A stretch of 21,015 nt of DNA from assembly GCA_018399855.1 (NCBI GenBank), contig JAGYNX010000006.1, forward strand, positions 1-21,015. The letters run 5' to 3'. This stretch comes from Spirochaetota bacterium. Its GTDB lineage: Bacteria; Spirochaetota; UBA4802; UB4802. The position numbers were made by a program, and so were the translations under genes. Under the pieces are notes generated by a model. It saw only the letters and a list, made by a program, of their open reading frames with translations, ran no database searches and was not told the DNA's origin. Within the stretch, counting starts at the first letter, position 1, and the number at the start of each line of letters is the position of its first letter. Shown here one piece after another: positions 13,950 to 21,015 of the stretch.

Positions 13950-14711
13950 ATGGCAGTAAATGGAAATACTGAACAGGGCGTCACTGATCAGAAATATATA
14001 ATACACATCGAAAATTTTGAAGGTCCCCTTGACCTTCTGTGGTCACTGATTAAAAAAGCCAAAATTGACATTACCGAAATTTCCCTTGCCGAAATAACAG
14101 AACAGTACCTGCAGTACCTCAAGCTAATGGAACAGTTAAATGTCAATATAGCCATGGATTTTATCGTTATGGCCAGTGAATTGATATTTTATAAATCCCG
14201 TGTGCTGCTTCCTGGAGCTGAAATAGATGATGAATATTTTGTTCCTCCACTTCCTCCCGAGCTGGTACAAAAACTGCTGGAGTACAAAAAGTACCAGCAG
14301 GCCTCAAAAACCCTGTGGGATATGTTTGAGATACAATCTGATTCGTATTCAAGGATCAATTATCCACAGGTTGATAATGAAAATGATCCTGTACTTGTGG
14401 AAGTAAGCCTGTTCGATCTTCTGAACGCCTTTGTAAAAGTATTGGATTCGCAGGAGACGGTAGAGGACAGGGAAATAGTATTTGACGAAATACTGGTTAG
14501 CGACAAGATACGGTTCATTACTGATAAACTGCATGGTCGTGATCAGATACACTTTTCCGAAATCTTTTCAGAAAAGCCTGGCAGGGCGGAAATTGTTGCC
14601 TCATTTCTGGCAATACTGGAAATGGCCAAGACTGGCCTTATCAAGCTTATGCAGCATCGAACATTCGGGGATATCCGGGTTTTCAGGCGATTTATCAATG
14701 AAGAGAAATAG
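13950..14711 (+). CDS. scpA: Segregation and condensation protein ScpA
   Basis: ScpA is the kleisin subunit that bridges the heads of the SMC dimer in the bacterial condensin. The 253-residue product has the family signature early (ENFEGPLDLLWSLIKKAKIDI, residues 21-41, continuing ITEISLAEITEQYLQYL) and the helix AMDFIVMASELIFYKSRVLLP. The C-terminal winged-helix part includes IVASFLAILEMAKTGLIKL, the expected SMC-head contact. Length is normal. ATG 13950 has no obvious Shine-Dalgarno and only a short frame before it. scpB follows 64 bases later. smc itself is not in the window. Confidence 0.94.
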   Translation: MAVNGNTEQGVTDQKYIIHIENFEGPLDLLWSLIKKAKIDITEISLAEITEQYLQYLKLMEQLNVNIAMDFIVMASELIFYKSRVLLPGAEIDDEYFVPPLPPELVQKLLEYKKYQQASKTLWDMFEIQSDSYSRINYPQVDNENDPVLVEVSLFDLLNAFVKVLDSQETVEDREIVFDEILVSDKIRFITDKLHGRDQIHFSEIFSEKPGRAEIVASFLAILEMAKTGLIKLMQHRTFGDIRVFRRFINEEK

Positions 14712-14775
14712 TGTACATGTATTTCGTAAAAGTATTCTGCTAAGTTAGCGTGAAGAGGAATTTTCAATAAAGAAA

Positions 14776-15444
14776 ATGGAAGATCAGAAAAGAGATATTC
14801 AGGGAAGATCAGAAGAAGGTCATTACCCTGTGGAAAATGTATATGATGAAGAATTATCTCATGATGACGTGGTTGACCATCAGGCCGATCAGGGAGAACA
14901 GGAATCCGAAGAGGACAGGCTAAAGGGTATCTTTGAGGCCATATTATTTCTTTCAAATGAGCCATTGCCCATCACATTCTTTACCAGGGAGTTAGGTATT
15001 GATCCGACGCAGGCTAAAATTTTAATTGATTCACTGGTTGACGAATACGAAGAACGGGATGGGGGAATCAAGGTTGCAGAGATATCAAACGGTTTTCAGT
15101 TTATAACCAGCAAAAAGTATGCCGAGCCGATTCGCAGGGTTATGGGTTTTAAGAAAACCGATACGTTATCCAGGGGGATGTTGGAAACTTTGTCGATTAT
15201 AGCATATCGGCAGCCAATCATGCTGGCCGAGATTGAAGAGTTGAGGGGCGTGTCGTCACGGATGATGGTTGCAAACCTTATGAAAAAAAACCTGGTAAAG
15301 CCTGTTGGCAGAAAAGAACTGCCCGGAAGACCACTCACGTATGGTACCACTGATGAATTCCTGAGATATTTCGGATTGAACAAACTATCTGATCTGCCCA
15401 AATTATCAGAAATTAAAGAATTTTCTTTCGGGGACGAGGAATAA
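14776..15444 (+). CDS. scpB: Segregation and condensation protein ScpB
   Basis: ScpB dimers bind ScpA and regulate the SMC condensin. The core, residues about 52-210, contains LKGIFEAILFLSNEPLPITFF, the second winged helix LETLSIIAYRQPIMLAEIEELRG, and the conserved ending GRPLTYGTTDEFLRYFGL. The first 50 residues are a charged, probably disordered extension (many Asp, Glu, His) beyond the usual N-terminus. A stop codon lies in frame ten codons upstream (14746-14748), so a longer start is impossible; AGAGGA lies far (about 16 bases) from the ATG. pheA begins two bases after the stop, so the two are coupled. Confidence 0.93.
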   Translation: MEDQKRDIQGRSEEGHYPVENVYDEELSHDDVVDHQADQGEQESEEDRLKGIFEAILFLSNEPLPITFFTRELGIDPTQAKILIDSLVDEYEERDGGIKVAEISNGFQFITSKKYAEPIRRVMGFKKTDTLSRGMLETLSIIAYRQPIMLAEIEELRGVSSRMMVANLMKKNLVKPVGRKELPGRPLTYGTTDEFLRYFGLNKLSDLPKLSEIKEFSFGDEE

Positions 15445-15446
15445 AA

Positions 15447-16508
15447 ATGGGCGATAAACGTACACAAATTGAAAATAAAATCATCGAAATGCTTTCTGAA
15501 TGGGAAGAGGTATATCTTGAAGAATTAAAGGGCAGGGATGAAACTGCGGGGACAGAAGATCTTTTTTCAATGCGGATGGATGTTATCCGGCACATTGAAG
15601 AAAAATGTTCGGATACAATGGACAAGGATACCCTGATCCGTGTATTTAATGAGTTGATAACCGGTACGTATATGCAGGCTGATCCCTTCAAGGTGGCATA
15701 TCTCGGGCCAGTTGGCACATTTACTCATATTGCCTTACTTGAGATGTTTGGTGAACAGGTAGAAGGCCTCCCTCAGAAGACCATTTCTGACGTGTTTAAC
15801 GTGGTGGAGTCGGGAAGGGCCCGTTTTGGGGTTGTTCCAATTGAGAATAGTACTGAGGGAGCTGTTACATATACTCTTGACGAATTTATGGAAACTGATC
15901 TACAGATAGTAAGTGAAAAGTTTTTGCGGATAACATACAGCCTGGTCTCCCTGTGTAATGACATTAGCCAGGTGAAAAAGATTTATTCACACCCGCAGCC
16001 ACTTGGTCAATGTAAAGCCTGGTTGAGAGCAAACCTGCCGAATGCCGAGTTAAACTCGGTGAGTTCAACCGCCATGGCTGCTGAGACTGCCGCCTGGGAC
16101 AAATTCTCGGCTGCGATTGCTTCAAATCTCGCATCAAGGCTGTATAACCTGAATGTGCTTGTCAGTGGTATTGAAGATTCAAGGCAGAATTATACCCGTT
16201 TTCTTGTACTGGGTAAAAAGGAGAATCCTGTCACGGGTAATGATAAGACATCAATTGTCTGTGCCTTAAAAGATCGTCCCGGTGCACTGTATAATCTTCT
16301 TCGTCCATTTGCCGATTCTGGTATTAATATGACAAAAATAGAATCACGTCCGGACAAGAAGAAAATGTGGGAGTATAATTTCTTCATCGATTTTATCGGG
16401 CACCGTGATGAAGACCTGATCAGGGACACACTTGAAAAAATGAAAGAAGAAACAATTTTTCTCAAGATACTGGGCTCTTATCAGGTGGTACCTCATACAC
16501 CCGCATAG
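15447..16508 (+). CDS. pheA: Prephenate dehydratase with ACT domain and degenerate chorismate mutase-like N-terminus
   Basis: The enzyme converts prephenate to phenylpyruvate for phenylalanine synthesis and is normally feedback-inhibited by phenylalanine. In the 353-residue product the dehydratase domain spans about 82-258 (VAYLGPVGTFTHIAL; VVPIENSTEGAV; catalytic motif Thr250-Arg251-Phe252 in NYTRFLVL). The ACT domain lies at about 268-345 with the Phe-binding ESRP at 299-302. Residues 1-78 sit where P-proteins carry chorismate mutase and have similar helical spacing, but the catalytic Arg/Lys/Glu pattern (for example ERR near position 20) reads SEWEEV, and other key positions are not evident. 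The dehydratase is therefore secure but mutase activity is doubtful. GAGGAA upstream of ATG 15447 fits translation directly after scpB. Confidence 0.92.
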   Translation: MGDKRTQIENKIIEMLSEWEEVYLEELKGRDETAGTEDLFSMRMDVIRHIEEKCSDTMDKDTLIRVFNELITGTYMQADPFKVAYLGPVGTFTHIALLEMFGEQVEGLPQKTISDVFNVVESGRARFGVVPIENSTEGAVTYTLDEFMETDLQIVSEKFLRITYSLVSLCNDISQVKKIYSHPQPLGQCKAWLRANLPNAELNSVSSTAMAAETAAWDKFSAAIASNLASRLYNLNVLVSGIEDSRQNYTRFLVLGKKENPVTGNDKTSIVCALKDRPGALYNLLRPFADSGINMTKIESRPDKKKMWEYNFFIDFIGHRDEDLIRDTLEKMKEETIFLKILGSYQVVPHTPA

Positions 16509-16603
16509 ATCGTTTTTTACTTGATTTTAGAAGGACCGCATTCCCATAAAGAATAGTGACGATAATAACAAGATAATACCAAGATACAAGGAGTGGACTA
16601 TCC

Positions 16604-17620
16604 ATGATTATTGTTCTTAAACCGCAGGTAACAGAGGATGAAATTCAACATATAGTTGAGAAGATTAAATCTCTTGATATGCAGCCCCACGTCTCAACCG
16701 GTCAGTACCGCACAATTATTACCGTAATTGGTGATGAGGATATCATTCGAGAACAGCCATTGGAAGCTATATCGGGTGTGGAGTCGGTAAAAGCCATAAT
16801 GCGGCCTTACAAACTGGCGAGTAAAGAGACACATCCTGATATAACCGTAATACGTGTTGGCGACGTGGAAATAGGTGGAAAAAATATTGTGCTGGTGGCT
16901 GGCCCCTGCGCTGTTGAAGGGGAAAAAGAAGTAATCAAGCATGCCATAATGGCTAAAAAGGCGGGCGCGGTACTTTTCAGGGCCGGTGCATATAAGCCCA
17001 GGTCTTCACCCTATTCGTTTCAGGGATATGGTGCGGATGGCTTGAAATACCTGGCCGCGGCCAGGCAGGAAACAGGTCTTCCAATCGTGACCGAGGTTAT
17101 GGATCCGAGGGATGTGGGACTTGTTGCCGAATACGCGGATATATTACAGGTTGGAACCCGTAATATGCAGAATTTCAATCTTCTCAAAGAGCTGGGAACT
17201 ATTAATAAACCTGTAATGCTGAAAAGGGGTATGAGCGCCAAGATAAACGAGTTTCTGATGTCAGCAGAGTATATACTTTCATATGGCAACAAGGATGTTA
17301 TTCTCTGTCCCAGGGGGATACGAACCTTTGAGGATATTACCAGGAATACTCTTGATGCAGGAGCTGTACCTGTGTTAAAATCATTCAGTCATCTTCCCGT
17401 CTTGTGCGATCCCAGTCATGCGGTTGGATTAAAAGATTATGTACCAGCAGCGGCGATGGCTTACCTGGCTGCAGGAGCAGATGGTATAATGGTTGAAGCG
17501 CACCCAAATCCTGAAGATGCGCTTTCTGACGGCCAACAGACTATTGATTTTGATCAGCTGGTCGATTTGCGTGAAAAACTGGGCATGATTGCCAAAGCCC
17601 TTGGCAGGGATATCTATTGA
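16604..17620 (+). CDS. aroF: 3-deoxy-7-phosphoheptulonate (DAHP) synthase with N-terminal regulatory domain
   Basis: The enzyme condenses phosphoenolpyruvate and erythrose 4-phosphate, the first shikimate-pathway step. The 338-residue product begins with a ferredoxin-like/ACT-type regulatory domain (about 1-70), as in the Thermotoga-type DAHP synthases, followed by the TIM barrel. Substrate and metal motifs are intact: VAGPCAVEG (Cys102), FRAGAYKPRSSPYSFQG, VGTRNMQNF, MLKRGMSA, CDPSHAVG (His272), MVEAHPNP (Glu298) and LSDGQQ (Asp309). AAGGAG at 16588-16593 supports ATG 16604. The 95-base gap after pheA (16509-16603) holds only a weak promoter-like TTGATT...CATAAA. tyrA overlaps its stop, so regulation by tyrosine or phenylalanine through the N-terminal domain is plausible. 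Confidence 0.95.
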   Translation: MIIVLKPQVTEDEIQHIVEKIKSLDMQPHVSTGQYRTIITVIGDEDIIREQPLEAISGVESVKAIMRPYKLASKETHPDITVIRVGDVEIGGKNIVLVAGPCAVEGEKEVIKHAIMAKKAGAVLFRAGAYKPRSSPYSFQGYGADGLKYLAAARQETGLPIVTEVMDPRDVGLVAEYADILQVGTRNMQNFNLLKELGTINKPVMLKRGMSAKINEFLMSAEYILSYGNKDVILCPRGIRTFEDITRNTLDAGAVPVLKSFSHLPVLCDPSHAVGLKDYVPAAAMAYLAAGADGIMVEAHPNPEDALSDGQQTIDFDQLVDLREKLGMIAKALGRDIY

Positions 17621-18489
17621 TGCTCAGAAGTATGGCAGTTGTAGGGCTTGGCCTGCTGGGCGGGTCTATATGCAGAAAGGTTAAAGAATTATCACCAGAT
17701 ACAGTAATTTCAGCGTATGGCAGAAACCAGGATGTATTGCGTGAGGCAAAGAATGACGGGGTGATCAATGTATATGGGACTATCGATTCGTTACAGGTTC
17801 AGAATATAGACCTGGTTATTGTGGCCACCCCGGTGATTGCCTCCATAGATATTATTTTACACATACTTGGTGATGAAAAGCTTGGTGATGATACCCTGGT
17901 AATTGACGTGGGTAGCGTGAAACAGGGTGTCTGCCAGTCCATATTCAATCATCAGAAAGCCCGGAAATTTATTGGGTGTCATCCGATGGCCGGATCTGAA
18001 AAGTCAGGGTATAGCTATAGCAAGGGTAACATACTGGAAAATGCCTCTGTTATTATAACTCCATACGCGAAGAATGAAAAAAATGATATTAAAAAGATTG
18101 AAGAATTCTGGAGATGGTTGGGTAGTAATACGTTAATTGTAGATGCCGGGGCACATGACGCAATGGTAGCCAGAACAAGTCATTTGCCACACCTTTTATC
18201 GTCATGCCTTATGGAATATCTTGGTGATAGTGATACTGATGGAAACGCTTCATACCTGACATTTTCCGGAAAGGGATTAAGAGACATGACTCGCCTGGCG
18301 GGTGGCAGCCCTGATTTATGGGCTGATATCGTTTCATTGAATAAAGAACATATCATTACAGTTCTTGATCAATACACGAATTTTCTATCAGAAGTTCGAA
18401 AGCAGATGGTAAATGACAATACCCGGGAAGAATCCTGGAATCATTTCAAAAAGGCACGTGATTACAGGTTCCGTATGGAGGGCCGGTGA
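17620..18489 (+). CDS. tyrA: Prephenate dehydrogenase
   Basis: The enzyme oxidatively decarboxylates prephenate to 4-hydroxyphenylpyruvate in tyrosine synthesis, using NAD or NADP. The 289-residue product opens with the Rossmann motif GLGLLGGS (9-16), then VIDVGSVK, the substrate-site HPMAGSEKSGY (His121) and SHLPHLL (His188). There is no ACT domain, so it is the short form. ATG 17620 overlaps the aroF stop as TGATG; an in-frame TTG at 17617 is possible but less likely. Its own stop overlaps the cmk start by four bases, a tightly coupled unit. Residues just after the Rossmann motif that would decide NAD versus NADP I cannot judge with certainty. Confidence 0.94.
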   Translation: MLRSMAVVGLGLLGGSICRKVKELSPDTVISAYGRNQDVLREAKNDGVINVYGTIDSLQVQNIDLVIVATPVIASIDIILHILGDEKLGDDTLVIDVGSVKQGVCQSIFNHQKARKFIGCHPMAGSEKSGYSYSKGNILENASVIITPYAKNEKNDIKKIEEFWRWLGSNTLIVDAGAHDAMVARTSHLPHLLSSCLMEYLGDSDTDGNASYLTFSGKGLRDMTRLAGGSPDLWADIVSLNKEHIITVLDQYTNFLSEVRKQMVNDNTREESWNHFKKARDYRFRMEGR

Positions 18490-19160
18490 GTGTTGATGGA
18501 ATAATTGTGGCGGTGGATGGGCCCGCCGGTTCGGGTAAAAGCAGCGTTGCCAGGGAGGTCGCATTACGGGCAGGTCTTAAATATGTCGATTCTGGTGCGC
18601 TTTACAGGGCGGTAACTCTTCATACCATGCGTACAAGGGGTAAGGTTGTGGAAGGTCTTGATTTTTCCTCAATCATTGATGAAATTACACTTCAACAACG
18701 ATATAACGATGATGGTACCTGCACTACATTTCTCAACGGGGATGATGTTTCAGAAGATATACGTACAGAACAAATAGCAGCCAATATTGGCATCGTGTCT
18801 GATCAACGGGTAGTGCGGGATTTCATTAATAATTATATTCGATCATGGGCGGCTGATAATTCAATTATAATTGATGGAAGAGATATCGGCACTGTTGTAT
18901 TTCCAGATGCCACATTAAAAGTGTACCTTGATGCTTCAGTTGACGAGAGAACCAGGCGAAGATCATTAGAGTACGCTGAAAAAGGAAAAGATGTTGACGT
19001 AAACTCAATCAAATCACAGATTATCCTTCGTGATACACAGGATGAAGACCGTCAATTTGGCGCTCTCAAAAAGGCAAACGATGCCCATTACCTTGATACT
19101 TCAAATCATTCACGCGAGGAAGTAGTAACAATCTTGTGTGATATGATAAATGAGATATAA
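18486..19160 (+). CDS. cmk: Cytidylate kinase
   Basis: The enzyme phosphorylates CMP and dCMP to the diphosphates in the cytoplasm. The 224-residue product has the P-loop GPAGSGKSS (12-20), the nucleotide-binding YVDSGALYRAVTLH (33-46), IIDGRDIGTVVFPDA and the Arg-rich lid DERTRRRSLEYAEKG. All are typical for Cmk, and the length is normal. The start is GTG 18486, sharing GTGA with the tyrA stop; GGAGGG (18477-18482) precedes it at a short 3-base distance. No in-frame ATG offers a better start. The cmk-rpsA order is a widespread arrangement. Confidence 0.95.
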   Translation: MSVDGIIVAVDGPAGSGKSSVAREVALRAGLKYVDSGALYRAVTLHTMRTRGKVVEGLDFSSIIDEITLQQRYNDDGTCTTFLNGDDVSEDIRTEQIAANIGIVSDQRVVRDFINNYIRSWAADNSIIIDGRDIGTVVFPDATLKVYLDASVDERTRRRSLEYAEKGKDVDVNSIKSQIILRDTQDEDRQFGALKKANDAHYLDTSNHSREEVVTILCDMINEI

Positions 19161-19235
19161 TAATTGAGAGCAGCATGGTTCTTTTTGTGTGATTAAGTGT
19201 TCATGGTGAATATTTTAATTTTAATTACAAAATCA

Positions 19236-19263
19236 TTGACGCTTCAGAATGGGTATAGATACT
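19236..19263 (+). promoter_or_regulatory. Candidate promoter for rpsA
   Basis: In the 154-base cmk-rpsA gap, TTGACG (19236-19241) is a five-of-six match to the -35 hexamer, and GATACT (19258-19263) follows after 16 bases as a four-of-six -10. It would give an S1 leader of roughly 45 bases. TATAGA at 19254 is too close to serve as -10. A separate promoter for rpsA would be unsurprising, but the call rests on sequence match alone. Confidence 0.35.
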
Positions 19264-19314
19264 TGGTGCACACTTTGAAATTGTATTTACCCGGTATTAA
19301 CGCAGGTGATTATT

Positions 19315-20991
19315 ATGGAACATTTTACTGAAAAAAATGATGATGGGTTCACAATGGAGCATGTAATCAACTCTACGGTTGATACGGTTGAACTCGATAA
19401 AATATATCGTGGTGAAGTCGTTACCATCGATAATGAATTTGCCTACGTGAATGTAGGTACCAAGTCAGATGGTAGGATAAGCCTGGAAGAATTTTCTACT
19501 AAACCAGAAGTAGGCGATATGATTGAGATCATGCTGGTCAATAAAAGGTTGATTGATGGTATGTATGTATTCTCAATGGAATCAGCTGAAAAAGAAAAAA
19601 AATGGCAGGAATTTCTTGAATGGTATGGACAGGGAAATAACGTGATTAATGGTTCTGTGAAAACCAGCGTACAGAAGGGGCTGATAGTTGATTGTGATAT
19701 TATTGAAGCTTTTCTTCCATTTTCACAATGCGCAGATGTGAGGATGAGAAAGACGCAAAATGGACAACCTTCTGTGTGGTTTAAAATTAGAAACGTGGAC
19801 AAAAAGAAAAAATCGGTAATTCTTTCACGGCGAGATTATATTGATGAAGAAGAAAAGAAGATATGGGATAAGCTTGAAAGCGAATATAATCCAGGTGATG
19901 TAATAAAAGGTAAGATTACCAAGTTCGTTGATTTTGGGGCTTTCGTCGATGTTGGCGGAGTAGAAGGCCTGTTGCATCGTAATGATATATCATGGAAAAA
20001 AGTTTTCAAAAAGAAGAAAATTATAAATGTTGGTGAAGAACGTGATTTCGTGATCCTTGGTATGAACAGGGAAGAAGGCAAGATCTCACTGGGGCTGAAA
20101 CAACTCAGTGAAGACCCATGGCTTTCCATGAATGAACGATACAATGTTGATGACAGGGTTTCGGGAAAAGTTGTGACACTCACAAATTTTGGTATGTTCG
20201 TAGAGATTGAAGATGGTATTGAAGGTTTCGTGAGCGCGTCTGATCTTTCATGGACAAAACGTAGTGAAAACCCAAAAGACCTGTATCGCAAGGGCGAAGA
20301 CGTTGAAGTGGTGATTCAGGGAATAAATGACGTTGAAAGAAAACTTTCACTTGGTGTAAAGCAACTTACTCCTAATCCGTGGAATACCATTGATGAACGT
20401 TTTCCCGTTGGTACTGTGCTAACTCGACCGGTTAAAAAAATTGTAAATTTCGGTATGTTCGTAGAGCTTGAAAATGATATAGACGGACTCATCCATATCT
20501 CAGATGTTTCATGGGATGAGAATATCAAGGACCTCTCCTCACAATTTAAGGAAGGTGATGATGTTGAATTTAAAGTTCTTGATATCAATAAAAGAGAAAT
20601 GAAAATTGCCTGTGGAATGAAGCAGTTGACAAGGTCTCCCTGGGAGGCAATCGCTGAGAAGTATCCGCCAAGAACTGTTATCTCCGGGGAAGTTACCAGT
20701 ATAGTTTCTTTTGGTCTTTTCGTAAAACTGGAGAATGATGATGTTGAAGGACTTGTGCATATATCTGAAGTTTCATCGAACAAAATTGATGACCTGGAAG
20801 ATTACTTCTCAACTGGTGACCAGGTAAATGCCGTGGTACTGGATGTTGACGTGGAAAAAAAGAGGTTGTCATTAAGTATTAAGCATTATGACAAGATAAC
20901 CGAAAAAGAAGAACTTAAAAAGATACTTGACCAGACAAGTCCTGGCAAGGTGACTCTTGGTGATATGGTTAAGATCAAACTGGACCAGTAA
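19315..20991 (+). CDS. rpsA: 30S ribosomal protein S1
   Basis: S1 binds mRNA and helps deliver it to the 30S subunit. The product, 558 residues from ATG 19315, has six S1 (OB-fold) domains at about 27-92, 108-173, 193-264, 280-350, 364-437 and 452-524, as in full-length S1 of diderm bacteria. Domains 1 and 2 are divergent, the ribosome-binding pair in characterised S1. Domains 3-6 each carry FG-x-FV and end in a G/SLxxKQL-type strand (e.g. VDFGAFVDVGGVEGLL, NFGMFVELENDIDGLIHISDV). ATG 19315 is chosen because AGGTGAT (19304-19310) lies at good spacing; the in-frame GTG at 19306 falls inside that Shine-Dalgarno. The stop is 24 bases before the window end. Confidence 0.96.
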   Translation: MEHFTEKNDDGFTMEHVINSTVDTVELDKIYRGEVVTIDNEFAYVNVGTKSDGRISLEEFSTKPEVGDMIEIMLVNKRLIDGMYVFSMESAEKEKKWQEFLEWYGQGNNVINGSVKTSVQKGLIVDCDIIEAFLPFSQCADVRMRKTQNGQPSVWFKIRNVDKKKKSVILSRRDYIDEEEKKIWDKLESEYNPGDVIKGKITKFVDFGAFVDVGGVEGLLHRNDISWKKVFKKKKIINVGEERDFVILGMNREEGKISLGLKQLSEDPWLSMNERYNVDDRVSGKVVTLTNFGMFVEIEDGIEGFVSASDLSWTKRSENPKDLYRKGEDVEVVIQGINDVERKLSLGVKQLTPNPWNTIDERFPVGTVLTRPVKKIVNFGMFVELENDIDGLIHISDVSWDENIKDLSSQFKEGDDVEFKVLDINKREMKIACGMKQLTRSPWEAIAEKYPPRTVISGEVTSIVSFGLFVKLENDDVEGLVHISEVSSNKIDDLEDYFSTGDQVNAVVLDVDVEKKRLSLSIKHYDKITEKEELKKILDQTSPGKVTLGDMVKIKLDQ

Positions 20992-21015
20992 TATATAAAA
21001 AATATTCAGGTAATT

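Noticed and set aside
17617..17622. TTG start for tyrA
   Set aside because: ATG 17620 gives the usual TGATG overlap with aroF and the N-terminus begins properly at the Rossmann fold.
19306..19314. GTG start for rpsA
   Set aside because: It falls inside the AGGTGAT Shine-Dalgarno that serves ATG 19315.

Overview
The window (about 43% GC by eye) reads almost entirely on the + strand and carries a compact bacterial chromosome segment. Nothing in it points to phage, plasmid or insertion-sequence DNA. The gene mix suggests a motile diderm: an outer-membrane-type beta-barrel, a FecR lipoprotein, a CheA/CheW/CheB/CheY set and six-domain S1. The block scpA-scpB-pheA-aroF-tyrA-cmk-rpsA, together with FecR/PEGA/PQQ envelope proteins, is what I would expect in Spirochaetota, possibly near Leptospira. 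That placement is inference from gene content, not a search result.

Layout. (1) 1-586: end of a ribosomal operon, rpmI (lacking only its first base) and rplT. (2) 605-1525: an unrecognised secreted beta-barrel-like protein, followed by a 400-base spacer with an imperfect inverted-repeat element (1538-1687) and a possible tiny ORF. (3) 1944-3030: a coiled-coil protein with a very acidic, motif-repeating tail, directly upstream of zapA, so a probable cell-division pair. (4) 3096-8135: an ECF sigma factor, then two large paralogous envelope proteins built as FecR + PEGA + beta-propeller, one anchored by a membrane helix and the other a lipoprotein, closed by a strong hairpin terminator. (5) 8363-13795: chemotaxis genes cheW, cheA, cheB, cheY. 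The CheA is unusual: after the normal P1-P5 layout it has an acidic linker and a C-terminal CheC-type phosphatase domain. (6) 13950-20991: scpA and scpB (chromosome condensation), pheA, aroF and tyrA (aromatic amino acids), cmk and rpsA.

How they may work together. The sigma factor plus membrane FecR protein look like an envelope-sensing regulatory pair, with the lipoprotein a likely partner or target. The chemotaxis set phosphorylates CheY through CheA, and the fused CheC domain may remove the phosphate in the same complex. AroF, PheA and TyrA cover entry to the shikimate pathway and both branches after prephenate, but the chorismate mutase portion of PheA looks degenerate. The two strongest leads are the CheA-CheC fusion, with one intact and one altered phosphatase motif, and the ECF/FecR-PEGA-propeller module.
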